This document shows, one piece after another, positions 35,078 through 43,356 of a stretch of 64,000 nucleotides of DNA (positions are counted from its first letter, which is position 1; each line of letters starts with the position of its first letter). A model generated the notes under the pieces. The model was not told the origin of the DNA. It made no database searches and saw only the letters and a program-made list of their open reading frames with translations. This stretch comes from CALLPQ01 sp039819545 (lineage in GTDB: Bacteria; Pseudomonadota; Alphaproteobacteria; Caulobacterales; Parvularculaceae): NCBI GenBank assembly GCA_039819545.1, contig JBCBRS010000003.1:62001-126000 (forward strand), given 5' to 3'. A program made the translations under genes and the position numbers.

Positions 35078-36106
35078 ATGGCGCGCCGGCGAAACCGCTC
35101 GGAGAGCAATATCTGGCCAGGCTTTGTGGACGCATTGTCCACATTGCTGCTGGTGATGATGTTCGTCCTGTCGATCTTTGTGGTGGCCCAGTTTTATCTC
35201 GGCGACCGCCTGCAAAGCGTCAAACGCGAGCTTTCAGACAAAGACTCCGAACTTGCCCGGCTGATCGCCCAGATTGATGCCCTTAACGATGAGTTGGGCC
35301 TCGCCCGAAAGCGGAACACCGACCTCAACGCCACGATCCTGTCGCTGGAAGATACAATCCGCGCCAAAAACGAGGAATTGGCCGGTCTGACGGCAGCCCT
35401 CGCCACCAGCACCGCCGCCGTTGCTGCAAGCGCCGAGGAATTGGAAGCAGAACGCGCGCTCACCGACGATCAGAAAAGCGAAATTGCAACCCTGAACGCC
35501 CAACTCGCAGCCTTGCGCCGACAGCTTGCCAGCCTGCAGGAAGCGCTAGACGCCGCAGAGGCAAAGGACCTTGAGCAACAGGCGCAAATCGAGAACCTGT
35601 CTTCACGGCTAAACGCGGCGCTTTCTCGAAAAGTTCTTGAGTTGCAGGAAGTGCGCTCGCGGTTTTTCGAGGCGTTACGCGAAGCGCTTGGCGACCGGGC
35701 TGACGTCAAGGTGGTTGGTGACCGTTTCGTTTTCGAAAGTGATATTCTGTTCGGTTCCTGCTCTGCCACCATTGGCGAAGGGGGCAAGGGCGAACTCACC
35801 AAACTGGCCACGGCGCTAAAAGAGATTCAGGGCGATTTGCCGAGCGACCTAAACTGGGTCCTGCGCGTTGATGGCCATGCCGATGCGACACGGCTCGGCC
35901 CGGGCTGCCGCCAGTTCTTTGACTCAAACTTGGAGTTATCGGCGCAGCGCGCGATCTCGGTTGTCAATTATCTGACCCGGTCCGGCGTACCGGCCCGGCG
36001 GCTTCTCGCCACGGGCGCCGGGTCGACCTATCCCCTTGTGGGCGGTATCGATTCTGCATCGCTTGCCCAAAACCGGCGGATCGAATTCAAACTGACGGAG
36101 CGGTAG
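35078..36106 (+). CDS. OmpA/MotB-like peptidoglycan-binding stator protein
   Basis: 342 aa. A single N-terminal membrane helix (DALSTLLLVMMFVLSIFVVAQFYL, residues ~18-42, with the Asp that could carry protons) is followed by a long coiled coil to about residue 205. The OmpA-like domain then follows: RFVFESDILFGSCSATIG, VLRVDGHADATRLGPG, NLELSAQRAISVVNYLTRSG, ATGAGSTYPL, NRRIEFKLTE. The topology is that of MotB, which anchors a stator to the wall. It follows the MotA-like gene by 6 bp, and a small membrane protein gene starts 2 bp after its stop. Gene pairs like this are found in many alphaproteobacteria without a firm function. Confidence 0.85.
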   Translation: MARRRNRSESNIWPGFVDALSTLLLVMMFVLSIFVVAQFYLGDRLQSVKRELSDKDSELARLIAQIDALNDELGLARKRNTDLNATILSLEDTIRAKNEELAGLTAALATSTAAVAASAEELEAERALTDDQKSEIATLNAQLAALRRQLASLQEALDAAEAKDLEQQAQIENLSSRLNAALSRKVLELQEVRSRFFEALREALGDRADVKVVGDRFVFESDILFGSCSATIGEGGKGELTKLATALKEIQGDLPSDLNWVLRVDGHADATRLGPGCRQFFDSNLELSAQRAISVVNYLTRSGVPARRLLATGAGSTYPLVGGIDSASLAQNRRIEFKLTER

Positions 36107-36107
36107 G

Positions 36108-36599
36108 ATGATGGGCTTGCCTCTACGCTTTCCTTTCGGCGCAATGGTGTATGGGGTAACCCGCGGCGTCCTCGGCGTGGCCAGCCTCGCGGTTGTCATG
36201 GCCGGTGTGTTCTGGATCCCGTTCGGTGCTGTCGTCCTTTTTGTCCTTGCGGGTGCCCATTACGGTTTTCTTGGCGCGCCGGCAAATGGCGATCTGATGC
36301 TCGGCTTAATGGCGCTGGGGGGTGCAGGGTCGGCGGCGCTTGTCTTTTTCGCAACACCGCTCAGAGGGATCTATGAGCGGTTTATTGGCCTCAAGCCTAT
36401 GACCGCCCATCACCAGGGCAGCCCGCCCCACTGGCGGTCGGCCCTGGTGATGGGCGGTCAAGCAGCAATCATTGCCATTGCCGCAAGCGGGCTTTCCAAT
36501 GCCAGCTTGCCCATGGGTGCGGACTTTCCCGAAACGGCCTTTCTCGACCAATATCTCGGCGTTCTCGAGGGCGTATTTGGCCCGCCGAAAACCGGCTGA
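36108..36599 (+). CDS. Small membrane protein after the stator pair
   Basis: 163 aa. Four hydrophobic segments are seen (about residues 10-35, 38-55, 60-82 and 105-125). A polar loop between the third and fourth holds GIYERFIGLKPMTAHHQ. The start overlaps the ribosome-binding region of the preceding stop (GTAGGATGATGG), so it is coupled to the MotB-like gene. It may be a third component of the same machine. The coding sequence contains a perfect 20-bp inverted repeat (36400-36460). I do not recognise the family. Confidence 0.6.
   Translation: MMGLPLRFPFGAMVYGVTRGVLGVASLAVVMAGVFWIPFGAVVLFVLAGAHYGFLGAPANGDLMLGLMALGGAGSAALVFFATPLRGIYERFIGLKPMTAHHQGSPPHWRSALVMGGQAAIIAIAASGLSNASLPMGADFPETAFLDQYLGVLEGVFGPPKTG
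36400..36460. repeat. Perfect 20-bp inverted repeat inside a coding sequence
   Basis: Left arm 36400-36419 begins TGACCGCCCATC and right arm 36441-36460 ends GATGGGCGGTCA; all 20 bases pair, around a 21-bp spacer. A transcript would form a very stable hairpin in the middle of the small membrane protein gene. Both arms are in frame with the protein and add no stop. Confidence 0.9.
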
Positions 36600-36674
36600 T
36601 CCCGCCCTATCACCTCGCCAGATTGTTAAGAAATTTCCCCTACGCTCTTCTTTTTGAGTAGGGGGTGCGCGCCG

Positions 36675-37214
36675 ATGTTCCGAAACGATTACCTCGCGGC
36701 GTTTATCGCTCTCCTGATCGGTGTTGCCGCCTTCAATGCCTGGCAGAGCCGCCCGCAAACCCATACCCGCAATTTTGCGGATGTGTCTGAAGAGGAAAAA
36801 GCCAAGGCCAAAACCCAGCGGGAAAAACTAAATCGCTATTACGCCCGCGAAGTGCGAATTGCTGCCGCCGCCAATAATCATTTCTATACCGATGCCCGCG
36901 TCAACGGCGCACGGTTGTCTTTTCTCGTTGATACGGGTGCGTCCTTTGTGGCGCTCCGCGAAAGCGATGCACGGCGCGCCGGCGTCTATCTTTCCGGCGG
37001 CGATTTTACCGTGCCAATTTCCACCGCCAACGGCAAAGCAAAGGCTGCCCGCATTTCTCTCGACGATGTGGATGTGGACGGCCTGACGTTCACCGATATT
37101 GACGCGCTCGTCATGCCCGACGACAAACTCAATGTGAACCTGCTAGGTATGTCTTATTTGTCGAAACTGAGTAGTTTTGGTACGGAGGATAGGGCGCTTG
37201 TCCTGAAAGGCTAA
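36675..37214 (+). CDS. Membrane-anchored retropepsin-like aspartic protease
   Basis: 179 aa from the ATG at 36675 (AGGGGG upstream). One N-terminal membrane helix (FIALLIGVAAFNAW) is followed by a single protease half-domain: FYTDARVNGARLSFLVDTGASFVALRESDARRAG contains the D-T-G-A active site near residue 91. VPISTANGKAKAARI and VNLLGMSYLSKLSSF match the TIGR02281 clan AA family of alphaproteobacteria. The protein should dimerise to form one active site facing the periplasm. The target is unknown. Follows the stator genes by 75 bp on the same strand; convergent with ubiH. Confidence 0.82.
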   Translation: MFRNDYLAAFIALLIGVAAFNAWQSRPQTHTRNFADVSEEEKAKAKTQREKLNRYYAREVRIAAAANNHFYTDARVNGARLSFLVDTGASFVALRESDARRAGVYLSGGDFTVPISTANGKAKAARISLDDVDVDGLTFTDIDALVMPDDKLNVNLLGMSYLSKLSSFGTEDRALVLKG

Positions 37215-37220
37215 AGGCCT

Positions 37221-38504
37221 TTAGTCAGCCTGCAACAAGGTTGGCAAATCGCCCACATCGGCACCGGCCTGACGCATGAAAAAGGTTCGCAGGGGCGCGG
37301 CCGCATTGACAAGACCAAGACCCACGTCGCGGACCATCCGCACTGCGCCATTGTTGGTACCAAAAAGCCGGTTCAAAACATCCGTACCAAGCGCAAGGCT
37401 TACCGAATCAAATCGGCGCCAGCGCTGGTAATTCTCCAACACATTAAGCGCCCCGATATCGAGCCCTACGCTGCGCCCTTCGGCAATCACGTCATGTAGG
37501 GCGGCGATATCCTTGATCGCGAGATTAAACCCTTGCCCGGCAATCGGATGAATGGCCCGGGCCGCATCCCCAATTAACGCCAGACGCGGCGCCACAAACA
37601 GGTGCGATAGCGTGAAAGATAGGGGATAAGACCAACGCGGGCCAGCCAGCGAGACCGCACCAAGATAAGGCCCGAACCGCGTGTGAAGTTCATCCGTAAA
37701 CGGCGCATCATCAAGCCCCACAAGCGCCTTGGCCACGCGCTTTTTTTCCGTCCAGACGAGCGACGACCGGTGCAGGGTTTTGCGACCCTTTTTAGTGTCG
37801 GTCATGGGTAGGATCGCAAAGGGCCCGCTGGGCAGGAAATATTCCTGGGCAAAGCCGTCATGCGGAACCTGGTGGGCAACCGTAGCCACGAGGCCGAGTT
37901 GATCATACTGCCAACGATTAACGCGGATGCCCGCCTCCGCCCGCAGGGCCGATTGCTTGCCATCAGCGGCAATGATCAGCGCCGCCGTCAGGGCCCGCCC
38001 ATCCTCCAGATCAACACGCGCACGGCCAGCGGTCATCGCTGTAGCGGCCCGGCGCGCGGGCGCAACCAGCGTGATGTTGGCATGGGTCTTTATCCGCTCA
38101 AAGATGGCGGCGCGCATGGGCGCGTTTTCAACGATCCAGCCAAGCGGTGTCTCTTCATCGCGTGTCTGGTCCCCGGCAAGACCGCGACTGTCAAAATGCA
38201 TGTGAAAAGACGACAGACCGCCATCGCGAAACCGCGTCTGGCGATCCCCATCCGTCACCAGAATATCGCGGATTGGCTCGGCCACATCCTTGATTGCGGG
38301 CCACAGATCAAGCCGTCGAAACAGCCGCATGGAAGCATAAGCAATCGCCGTGGTGCGCCCGTCATAGGCTGTGTCGGTAAGGGCGTCTGGCGGCTGCCCC
38401 TCGACAAGCGCCACGGCAAGGTTCTGACGCGCAATCGCAAGCGCCGTTAGCCCACCGGCAAGACCGCCGCCCACAATAATGATGTCAAACTCTGTCTTGG
38501 TCAT
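37221..38504 (-). CDS. ubiH: UbiH/UbiF/Coq6-type FAD-dependent hydroxylase
   Basis: 427 aa from the ATG at 38502-38504. The FAD fold opens with FDIIIVGGGLAGGLTALAIARQ. The dinucleotide Asp-Gly block LIAADGKQSALRAEAGIRV lies near residue 180, and ALIGDAARAIHPIAGQGFNLAIKD near 300 is the family signature. It is a monooxygenase that hydroxylates the ubiquinone ring. UbiH, UbiF, UbiL and related enzymes cannot be told apart by sequence alone. Convergent with the aspartic protease gene and divergent from the leuA leader. Confidence 0.85.
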   Translation of the reverse strand: MTKTEFDIIIVGGGLAGGLTALAIARQNLAVALVEGQPPDALTDTAYDGRTTAIAYASMRLFRRLDLWPAIKDVAEPIRDILVTDGDRQTRFRDGGLSSFHMHFDSRGLAGDQTRDEETPLGWIVENAPMRAAIFERIKTHANITLVAPARRAATAMTAGRARVDLEDGRALTAALIIAADGKQSALRAEAGIRVNRWQYDQLGLVATVAHQVPHDGFAQEYFLPSGPFAILPMTDTKKGRKTLHRSSLVWTEKKRVAKALVGLDDAPFTDELHTRFGPYLGAVSLAGPRWSYPLSFTLSHLFVAPRLALIGDAARAIHPIAGQGFNLAIKDIAALHDVIAEGRSVGLDIGALNVLENYQRWRRFDSVSLALGTDVLNRLFGTNNGAVRMVRDVGLGLVNAAAPLRTFFMRQAGADVGDLPTLLQAD

Positions 38505-38716
38505 AACCCTTATGTGGGCCATGGCCTTGCGGGCGTAAAGACCTGCTGCCCCGCTGACGGCCCACGGCCAATGCGCCTATCGTCCCAGCGAAGGCCCCCG
38601 CGCGCGGCTTTGGTAAGGGCCTCCGCCCGCTTTCGCTTATCACCGGTATGGCGCCCTGGTGTATTCTTGCAATTTAACGGGTCTTCTTTACGCTCACCGG
38701 ATGGCTGAGATCTTCC

Positions 38717-38779
38717 ATGCTGCGCGACACACCCGTTTGCGCTCCCCTGATACGACGCCGGGGTGCGGGCGACTTATGA
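38717..38779 (+). CDS. Possible 20-residue leader peptide before leuA
   Basis: A short frame with ATG at 38717 and TGA at 38777-38779 encodes 20 residues beginning MLRDTPVCAPLIRRR and ending DL. It contains Leu, Ile and Val codons (three Leu, one Ile, one Val). Its stop lies three bases before the first arm of the terminator hairpin at 38782. It has no strong ribosome-binding site. Its meaning depends on the attenuator reading given in the findings. Confidence 0.3.
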   Translation: MLRDTPVCAPLIRRRGAGDL

Positions 38780-38781
38780 CC

Positions 38782-38823
38782 GGCCATCCGGCCGCGTAAG
38801 GCGCGCCCAGATGGTCTTTTTTT
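38782..38823 (+). terminator. Attenuator-type terminator upstream of leuA
   Basis: Arms GGCCATC (38782-38788) and GATGGTC (38810-38816) pair with one G-U. Inside them a second GC-rich stem is possible (GGCCGCG with CGCGCC). Seven T follow at 38817-38823. No plus-strand gene ends nearby: the upstream plus-strand gene ends at 37214 and ubiH is on the other strand. The terminator therefore can only act on a transcript that would go on into leuA 135 bp later. Confidence 0.65.
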
Positions 38824-38957
38824 GCGTCAGTGTTAACTTTTCTGGCCAGATCAAGCGGAAAAGTGGATTTATCTTCTAAAGAAACGCGCTACTTTCCGGC
38901 CCAGTTGTCATCATTAACACCGGATCGACAGGCGCCCTTTTCAGCCCGGAACACCAC

Positions 38958-40652
38958 ATGTCTTTTTCCTCCCAGCCGCCTGCCGGCAAATATCATCCCA
39001 TTGCCCCCATCGACTTGCCCGATCGCCGGTGGCCAACCCGGAAGACAACCAAAGCACCAATTTGGTGCAGCGTCGATTTACGCGATGGCAATCAGGCGCT
39101 GATCGAGCCCATGGGCCATGACCGCAAGCGCAAAATGTTCGAAGCGCTGGTGACCATGGGTTTTAAGGAAATTGAGGTGGGTTTTCCCGCCGCCTCCCAA
39201 ACCGATTTTGATTTTGTCCGCTGGCTGATCGATAATCACAAAATTCCCGATGATGTGACGATCCAGGTCTTGGTCCAATGCCGTGAAGACCTGATCGCCC
39301 GGACCTTTGACGCCATCAAGGGTGCCCGCGAGGCCATTGTGCATTTTTACAATTCAACTTCGACCCTGCAACGCCGGGTTGTATTTGGTCTTGATACGGA
39401 TGGGATTATTGAAATTGCAGTGAACGGCGCGCGCTGGTGCCGGGAGGGCGCGGTACGCGTGCCCGAAACGAAGGTGCGGTTTGAATATTCTCCTGAAAGC
39501 TTCACTGGCACTGAATTACCCTTTGCCAAGGCAATTTGCGAAGCGGTCATGACCGAACTTGGCTCGACAGCCTCTAATCCGGTGATCCTCAACCTGCCTG
39601 CTACCGTGGAGATGGCCTCACCTAATCACTATGCGGATCAGATTGAATGGTTCCATCGCAATGTGGGTCCTCGGGAGGCCTATATCTTATCTCTGCACCC
39701 CCATAATGATCGGGGCACGGGCGTTGGTGCGGCCGAACTTGCTTTACTGGCTGGCGCCGACCGGATTGAGGGCACGCTATTTGGTAATGGCGAGCGTTGC
39801 GGAAATGTTGATGTGGTCACGCTCGCCCTCAACCTTTTTACCCAAGGGATTGATCCGGCCCTCGATCTTTCCAATATCAACGGCCTTGTTCAGACGGCGG
39901 AATATTGCAACCAACTCCCAATTCATCCGCGCCACCCCTATGCGGGAGAGCTTGTTTATACCTCATTTTCAGGCTCCCATCAGGATGCGATCAAAAAAGG
40001 GTTTGCGGCCATGGAGACCGCTAATGATCGCAGCTGGGCTGTCCCCTATCTTCCCATCGACCCAAAAGATGTGGGGCGCAGCTATGAGGCGGTGATCCGG
40101 GTCAATAGCCAGTCCGGCAAAGGGGGTGTCGCCTTTTTGCTGGAGCGCGATTATGGCGTGAAGCCACCGCGCCGTATGCTGATCGAATTTAGTCGGATGG
40201 TTCAGGCCCGCGCCGAGCGCGAAGAAGCCGAGGTTGAAGCGGGTGTTATCTGGAAAGAGTTCAAGACGGCGTATCTCAAGGGTGAAGACCTGGCCCATGT
40301 GGGCCTATCCGATTATCAATTGACAAAATCCGGGTCTGACCATGACCGGTTTGAAGTCGATGCCGAGCTTATCGTTAGCGGCAAGCCGGTGAAAGCCAGC
40401 GGAACGGGCACCGGCCCTATTGATGCATTTGTCTTTGGGCTTAACGAAGTCCTCGGCCTGTCGCTGGAGGTTTGCGAATATAAAGAGCACGCGTTGCAGG
40501 CAGGCGCCGACGCCCGGGCCATGGCCTATGTGGAGTTGAAAAACGAAGATCGCCAAACCTTTGGCGCTGGACGCAGCCGCGATATCATTACCGCCTCACT
40601 GGAAGCGGTGGTCAGCGCCGTCAACAGATTATCCGTGGGCACATCAGTCTAA
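38958..40652 (+). CDS. leuA: 2-isopropylmalate synthase
   Basis: 564 aa. LeuA condenses acetyl-CoA and 2-oxoisovalerate, the first committed step to leucine. The catalytic barrel begins WCSVDLRDGNQALIEPMGHD; FPAASQTDFDFVR, FEYSPESFTGTELPF and LHPHNDRGTGVGAAELALLAGADRIEG carry the metal and substrate sites. ELVYTSFSGSHQDAIKKGF follows. The C-terminal ~130 residues form the leucine-sensing regulatory domain. This is the long class (LeuA2, as in actinobacteria and some alphaproteobacteria). It is preceded by a leader with a terminator and followed by amt 13 bp later. Confidence 0.95.
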   Translation: MSFSSQPPAGKYHPIAPIDLPDRRWPTRKTTKAPIWCSVDLRDGNQALIEPMGHDRKRKMFEALVTMGFKEIEVGFPAASQTDFDFVRWLIDNHKIPDDVTIQVLVQCREDLIARTFDAIKGAREAIVHFYNSTSTLQRRVVFGLDTDGIIEIAVNGARWCREGAVRVPETKVRFEYSPESFTGTELPFAKAICEAVMTELGSTASNPVILNLPATVEMASPNHYADQIEWFHRNVGPREAYILSLHPHNDRGTGVGAAELALLAGADRIEGTLFGNGERCGNVDVVTLALNLFTQGIDPALDLSNINGLVQTAEYCNQLPIHPRHPYAGELVYTSFSGSHQDAIKKGFAAMETANDRSWAVPYLPIDPKDVGRSYEAVIRVNSQSGKGGVAFLLERDYGVKPPRRMLIEFSRMVQARAEREEAEVEAGVIWKEFKTAYLKGEDLAHVGLSDYQLTKSGSDHDRFEVDAELIVSGKPVKASGTGTGPIDAFVFGLNEVLGLSLEVCEYKEHALQAGADARAMAYVELKNEDRQTFGAGRSRDIITASLEAVVSAVNRLSVGTSV

Positions 40653-40665
40653 AAAAGGAAACATC

Positions 40666-42021
40666 ATGGGGTTAAATACGCTTCAAGAGCGGATATCAAT
40701 TGCGCGTGCCAACCGGATTTTTCTAGCGGTACTGATTGTCGTGCTGATGCCCGGAACAGCATTGGCACAAGACGCACCGACAGCCGAGACAGCCGCCATC
40801 GATCTCGCGAGCATTTCTGCGCAGACAGCCTTTTTGTTCGACACCCTCCTGTTTCTGGTTGCCGGTATGGTTGTCATGTTCATGGCCGCCGGTTTCTGCA
40901 TGCTGGAGGTTGGCCTCGTACGGGCCAAAAATGCCGCAACCATCTGTGTCAAGAATATCAGCCTTTATGCGGTTGCCGGTCTCATGGTATGGCTGGTGGG
41001 TTATAATCTTATCTATGATATCGAACCCGGTGGCTTCCTGGGCGGGCTAGCAATCTGGGGCGGGGCAAGCGACCTCGATAAGACGGCCCATGCGGCGCAC
41101 TCGGACTGGTTTTTTCAGATGGTGTTTGTGGCAACGTGCGCGTCGATCGTATCCGGTACGCTTGCCGAGCGCATCCGCCTGTGGCCGTTTATGGTCTTTG
41201 TGGCAATCCTCACGGGGCTGATTTATCCGATCCAGGCCTCATGGCAGTGGGGAGAAGGTTGGTTGCTGGAGCGCGGGTTTGTGGATTTTGCAGGCTCAAC
41301 GCTTGTTCATGCCACTGGGGGCTGGGCTGCCCTCGCGGGGGCACTCATGCTGGGTCCCCGGCGCGGAAAATTTATTGGCCAGCGGACGAACCCCATACCA
41401 GGATCTAATCTACCGCTCGCAACGCTGGGCACCTTTATTCTCTGGCTAGGCTGGTTTGGCTTTAATGGCGGCTCACAATTGGCGTTTGGGACCGTCGATG
41501 ACGCCAAAACCGTGGCACAGATTTTTGTAAACACGAATATGGCCGCTTGCGGGGGTGTGGTTGTTGCACTCATTTTGACCCAGATTCTTTACAAGAAAGT
41601 GGATCTGACGATTGTGCTGAATGGCGCCATTGGTGGGCTGGTCTCCGTTACCGCTGATCCCGTTTCACCGGCAATATGGCAGGCAATATTTATTGGCGGT
41701 ATTGGCGGCGTTATCGTCACGGTCGCCGTTCCAGTCCTGGATAAACTGAAAATCGATGATGTCGTCGGGGCAATCCCGGCGCATCTTTTTTGCGGTATCT
41801 GGGGTACGTTGGTTGTTGCCTGGCCCAATCCGGAAGCGACGGTACTGGCCCAATTGACCGGTATTGTGTCTATTGGCATTTTCGTCTTTGTCATGAGCAT
41901 TTTGGTATGGACGGTCCTGAAATACACTGTCGGCATCCGCGTGTCCCAAGAAGACGAAATGCAAGGCCTCGACTGGACCGAGCTCGGCATGGAAGCGTAC
42001 CCGGAGTTTCCCAAAGGCTGA
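40666..42021 (+). CDS. amt: Ammonium transporter
   Basis: 451 aa from the ATG at 40666, with AAGGA at good spacing. A cleavable signal peptide (residues 1-34, GTALAQ) precedes eleven membrane helices. MFMAAGFCMLEVGLVRAKNA, FADIVSGTLAER-type helix (CASIVSGTLAERIRLWPF), GSTLVHATGGWAALAGAL and GAIPAHLFCGIWGTLVVAWP carry the family Asp and the twin pore His residues. It conducts NH4+/NH3 into the cell. The usual glnK partner gene is not adjacent; it may lie elsewhere. Confidence 0.95.
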   Translation: MGLNTLQERISIARANRIFLAVLIVVLMPGTALAQDAPTAETAAIDLASISAQTAFLFDTLLFLVAGMVVMFMAAGFCMLEVGLVRAKNAATICVKNISLYAVAGLMVWLVGYNLIYDIEPGGFLGGLAIWGGASDLDKTAHAAHSDWFFQMVFVATCASIVSGTLAERIRLWPFMVFVAILTGLIYPIQASWQWGEGWLLERGFVDFAGSTLVHATGGWAALAGALMLGPRRGKFIGQRTNPIPGSNLPLATLGTFILWLGWFGFNGGSQLAFGTVDDAKTVAQIFVNTNMAACGGVVVALILTQILYKKVDLTIVLNGAIGGLVSVTADPVSPAIWQAIFIGGIGGVIVTVAVPVLDKLKIDDVVGAIPAHLFCGIWGTLVVAWPNPEATVLAQLTGIVSIGIFVFVMSILVWTVLKYTVGIRVSQEDEMQGLDWTELGMEAYPEFPKG

Positions 42022-42044
42022 TCCCAGTTTTCAGTGATCCTATT

Positions 42045-42078
42045 CGACAGACAAAACCGATTTTTCGTTTAGACTCTA
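42045..42078 (+). repeat. End-copy of the palindromic element at 57485-57630
   Basis: This 34-nt stretch between amt and lemA (starts CGACAGACAAAACC, ends TTTAGACTCTA) equals the reverse complement of 57485-57518 with a single mismatch. No second arm follows here, so it looks like the remains of one end of the repeat or an independent short insertion of it. Confidence 0.85.
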
Positions 42079-42094
42079 GGGTTGAGGCAAATCT

Positions 42095-42610
42095 ATGGTG
42101 GTTTTCTTTATCGCCGCAGCAGTCGTCATCGCTTTTGTGCTTAGTCTGATTGCGCTCTACAACACGCTCGTCAAAAGGCGTGAGATGGTCACCAATGGGT
42201 GGGCTGATATTGATGTCCAACTCAAACGCCGGGCTGATCTTGTGCCGCCGCTCGTGAGTACCGTGAAGGCTTACGCCGCCCACGAGAAGACCTTGTTTGA
42301 AGAGGTAAGCCGCGAGCGGACCCGCGCTTTGGCCGCAGGAGACGACAGGGCCGCACGAGCGGCTGCAGAAACAGCTCTATCCGTACCCATGGCAAGACTG
42401 TTCGCAGTAGCGGAAGCCTATCCAGACTTGCGCGCCAGTGAGCAGTTTCTTGCTTTGCAGGAGGCGCTTTTGGAGACTGAAGATAAAATTGAAATGGCGC
42501 GCCGGTTTTTTAATGGGGCGGTGCGCGAATTCAATACACTGGTTCAGAGTTTTCCGGCGAACATCCTCAATGGCGTGATGGGTTTTCAAACAGCCACTTT
42601 TTTCAATTAG
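42095..42610 (+). CDS. LemA family protein
   Basis: 171 aa. One N-terminal membrane helix (FFIAAAVVIAFVLSLIALYNTL) and a four-helix cytosolic/periplasmic domain: VTNGWADIDVQLKRRADLVPPLVSTVKAYAAHEKTLFEEV, LFAVAEAYPDLRASEQFLALQEAL, ARRFFNGAVREFNTLVQSFPANILNGVMGF. GAGG lies before the ATG. LemA proteins of this sort are usually followed by a DUF2207 gene; here only its C-terminal part remains, joined close to the lemA stop. Confidence 0.9.
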   Translation: MVVFFIAAAVVIAFVLSLIALYNTLVKRREMVTNGWADIDVQLKRRADLVPPLVSTVKAYAAHEKTLFEEVSRERTRALAAGDDRAARAAAETALSVPMARLFAVAEAYPDLRASEQFLALQEALLETEDKIEMARRFFNGAVREFNTLVQSFPANILNGVMGFQTATFFN

Positions 42611-42612
42611 AT

Positions 42613-43224
42613 CGTTCCTATGGGAAGCGTTATTTCCGCTATAACGCCATTTATGCAGCGATTGCGATACCGCTCTCGATTATTGCGATTGCAATCGCGC
42701 TTGCTCTGACACTGAATTGGACGCCGTGGCATACTGCAACCTTGCTGGCGCTTGCTGGCATCAATGCCCTTTTCCTCTATCTGATGCCAGCACCGACCTA
42801 TCGTGGGCAGAAAATCCGTACCCATATCGAAGGGTTTCGCAGATATCTGGAGACCGCTGAAAAAGAACATCTGAACATGGCCGAGGCGCAAAGCGATGAG
42901 ACCGGACTGACAGCACCGCCCGTTTTAACAAAGGCTCGTTACGAACGCTTTCTGCCCTATGCGATTGCTTTGAATGTTGAAAAGCCGTGGAGCGAACATT
43001 TCGAACGCCGACTACCGCAGGAGGCCGATGACTATCAGCCCCATTGGGGATCAACGCATACAGGCCACCACGGGCTTTCCCCGCAGGCATTAAATGCCGC
43101 CATGATCCAATCGGTCTCAAGCGGCGCCAGCAGCGCCGTCCCCCAATCGAGCGGCACTTCCGGTTCTGGAGGGGGCGGATTTTCCGGCGGCGGCGGTGGC
43201 GGTGGTGGTGGCGGCGGCTGGTAG
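42613..43224 (+). pseudogene. DUF2207 (YciQ-like) protein lacking its N-terminal part
   Basis: From about 42613 the frame encodes SYGKRYFRYNAIYAAIAIPL, two hydrophobic segments, ARYERFLPYAIALNVEKPW, and a Ser/Gly-rich tail ending in GGGGGGGW. These are C-terminal features of DUF2207 membrane proteins, which normally have about 600 residues with a signal peptide and an extracellular domain. Here those ~400 residues are missing and the frame follows the lemA stop directly with no in-frame ATG close by (TTG at 42742 at best). This looks like a deletion that fused the two genes' boundaries. A truncated product from TTG cannot be excluded. Confidence 0.7.
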
Positions 43225-43261
43225 ACACGCCGCCCTACCCCACAGCATGCCGTCAGAAGGC

Positions 43262-43287
43262 AAAGGGTTAACGCGCGTTAACCCTTT
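43262..43287. terminator. 26-bp perfect palindrome, likely terminator
   Basis: AAAGGGTTAACGCGCGTTAACCCTTT is a perfect palindrome followed by GTTTGTTTC on the plus strand, 38 bp after the DUF2207 remnant stop and 70 bp before ftsK. The short T-rich tail makes a terminator likely, possibly in both directions. Confidence 0.7.
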
Positions 43288-43356
43288 GTTTGTTTCATCG
43301 TGGCACAGTCGCTCCCATCAGGCAGCCGCACCGGCGAGGTCGGCCCTCTTGTTTCA

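Noticed and set aside
34118..36106. MotA/MotB-like pair as part of a Zorya defence system.
   Set aside because: Zorya needs ZorC/ZorD (helicase/nuclease) genes next to the pair; only small membrane and protease genes follow, and the pair fits a common alphaproteobacterial envelope operon.
43150..43223. Poly-Gly tract as an intrinsically toxic or repeat-expansion element.
   Set aside because: A Gly-rich tail ending in Trp is normal for DUF2207 proteins.
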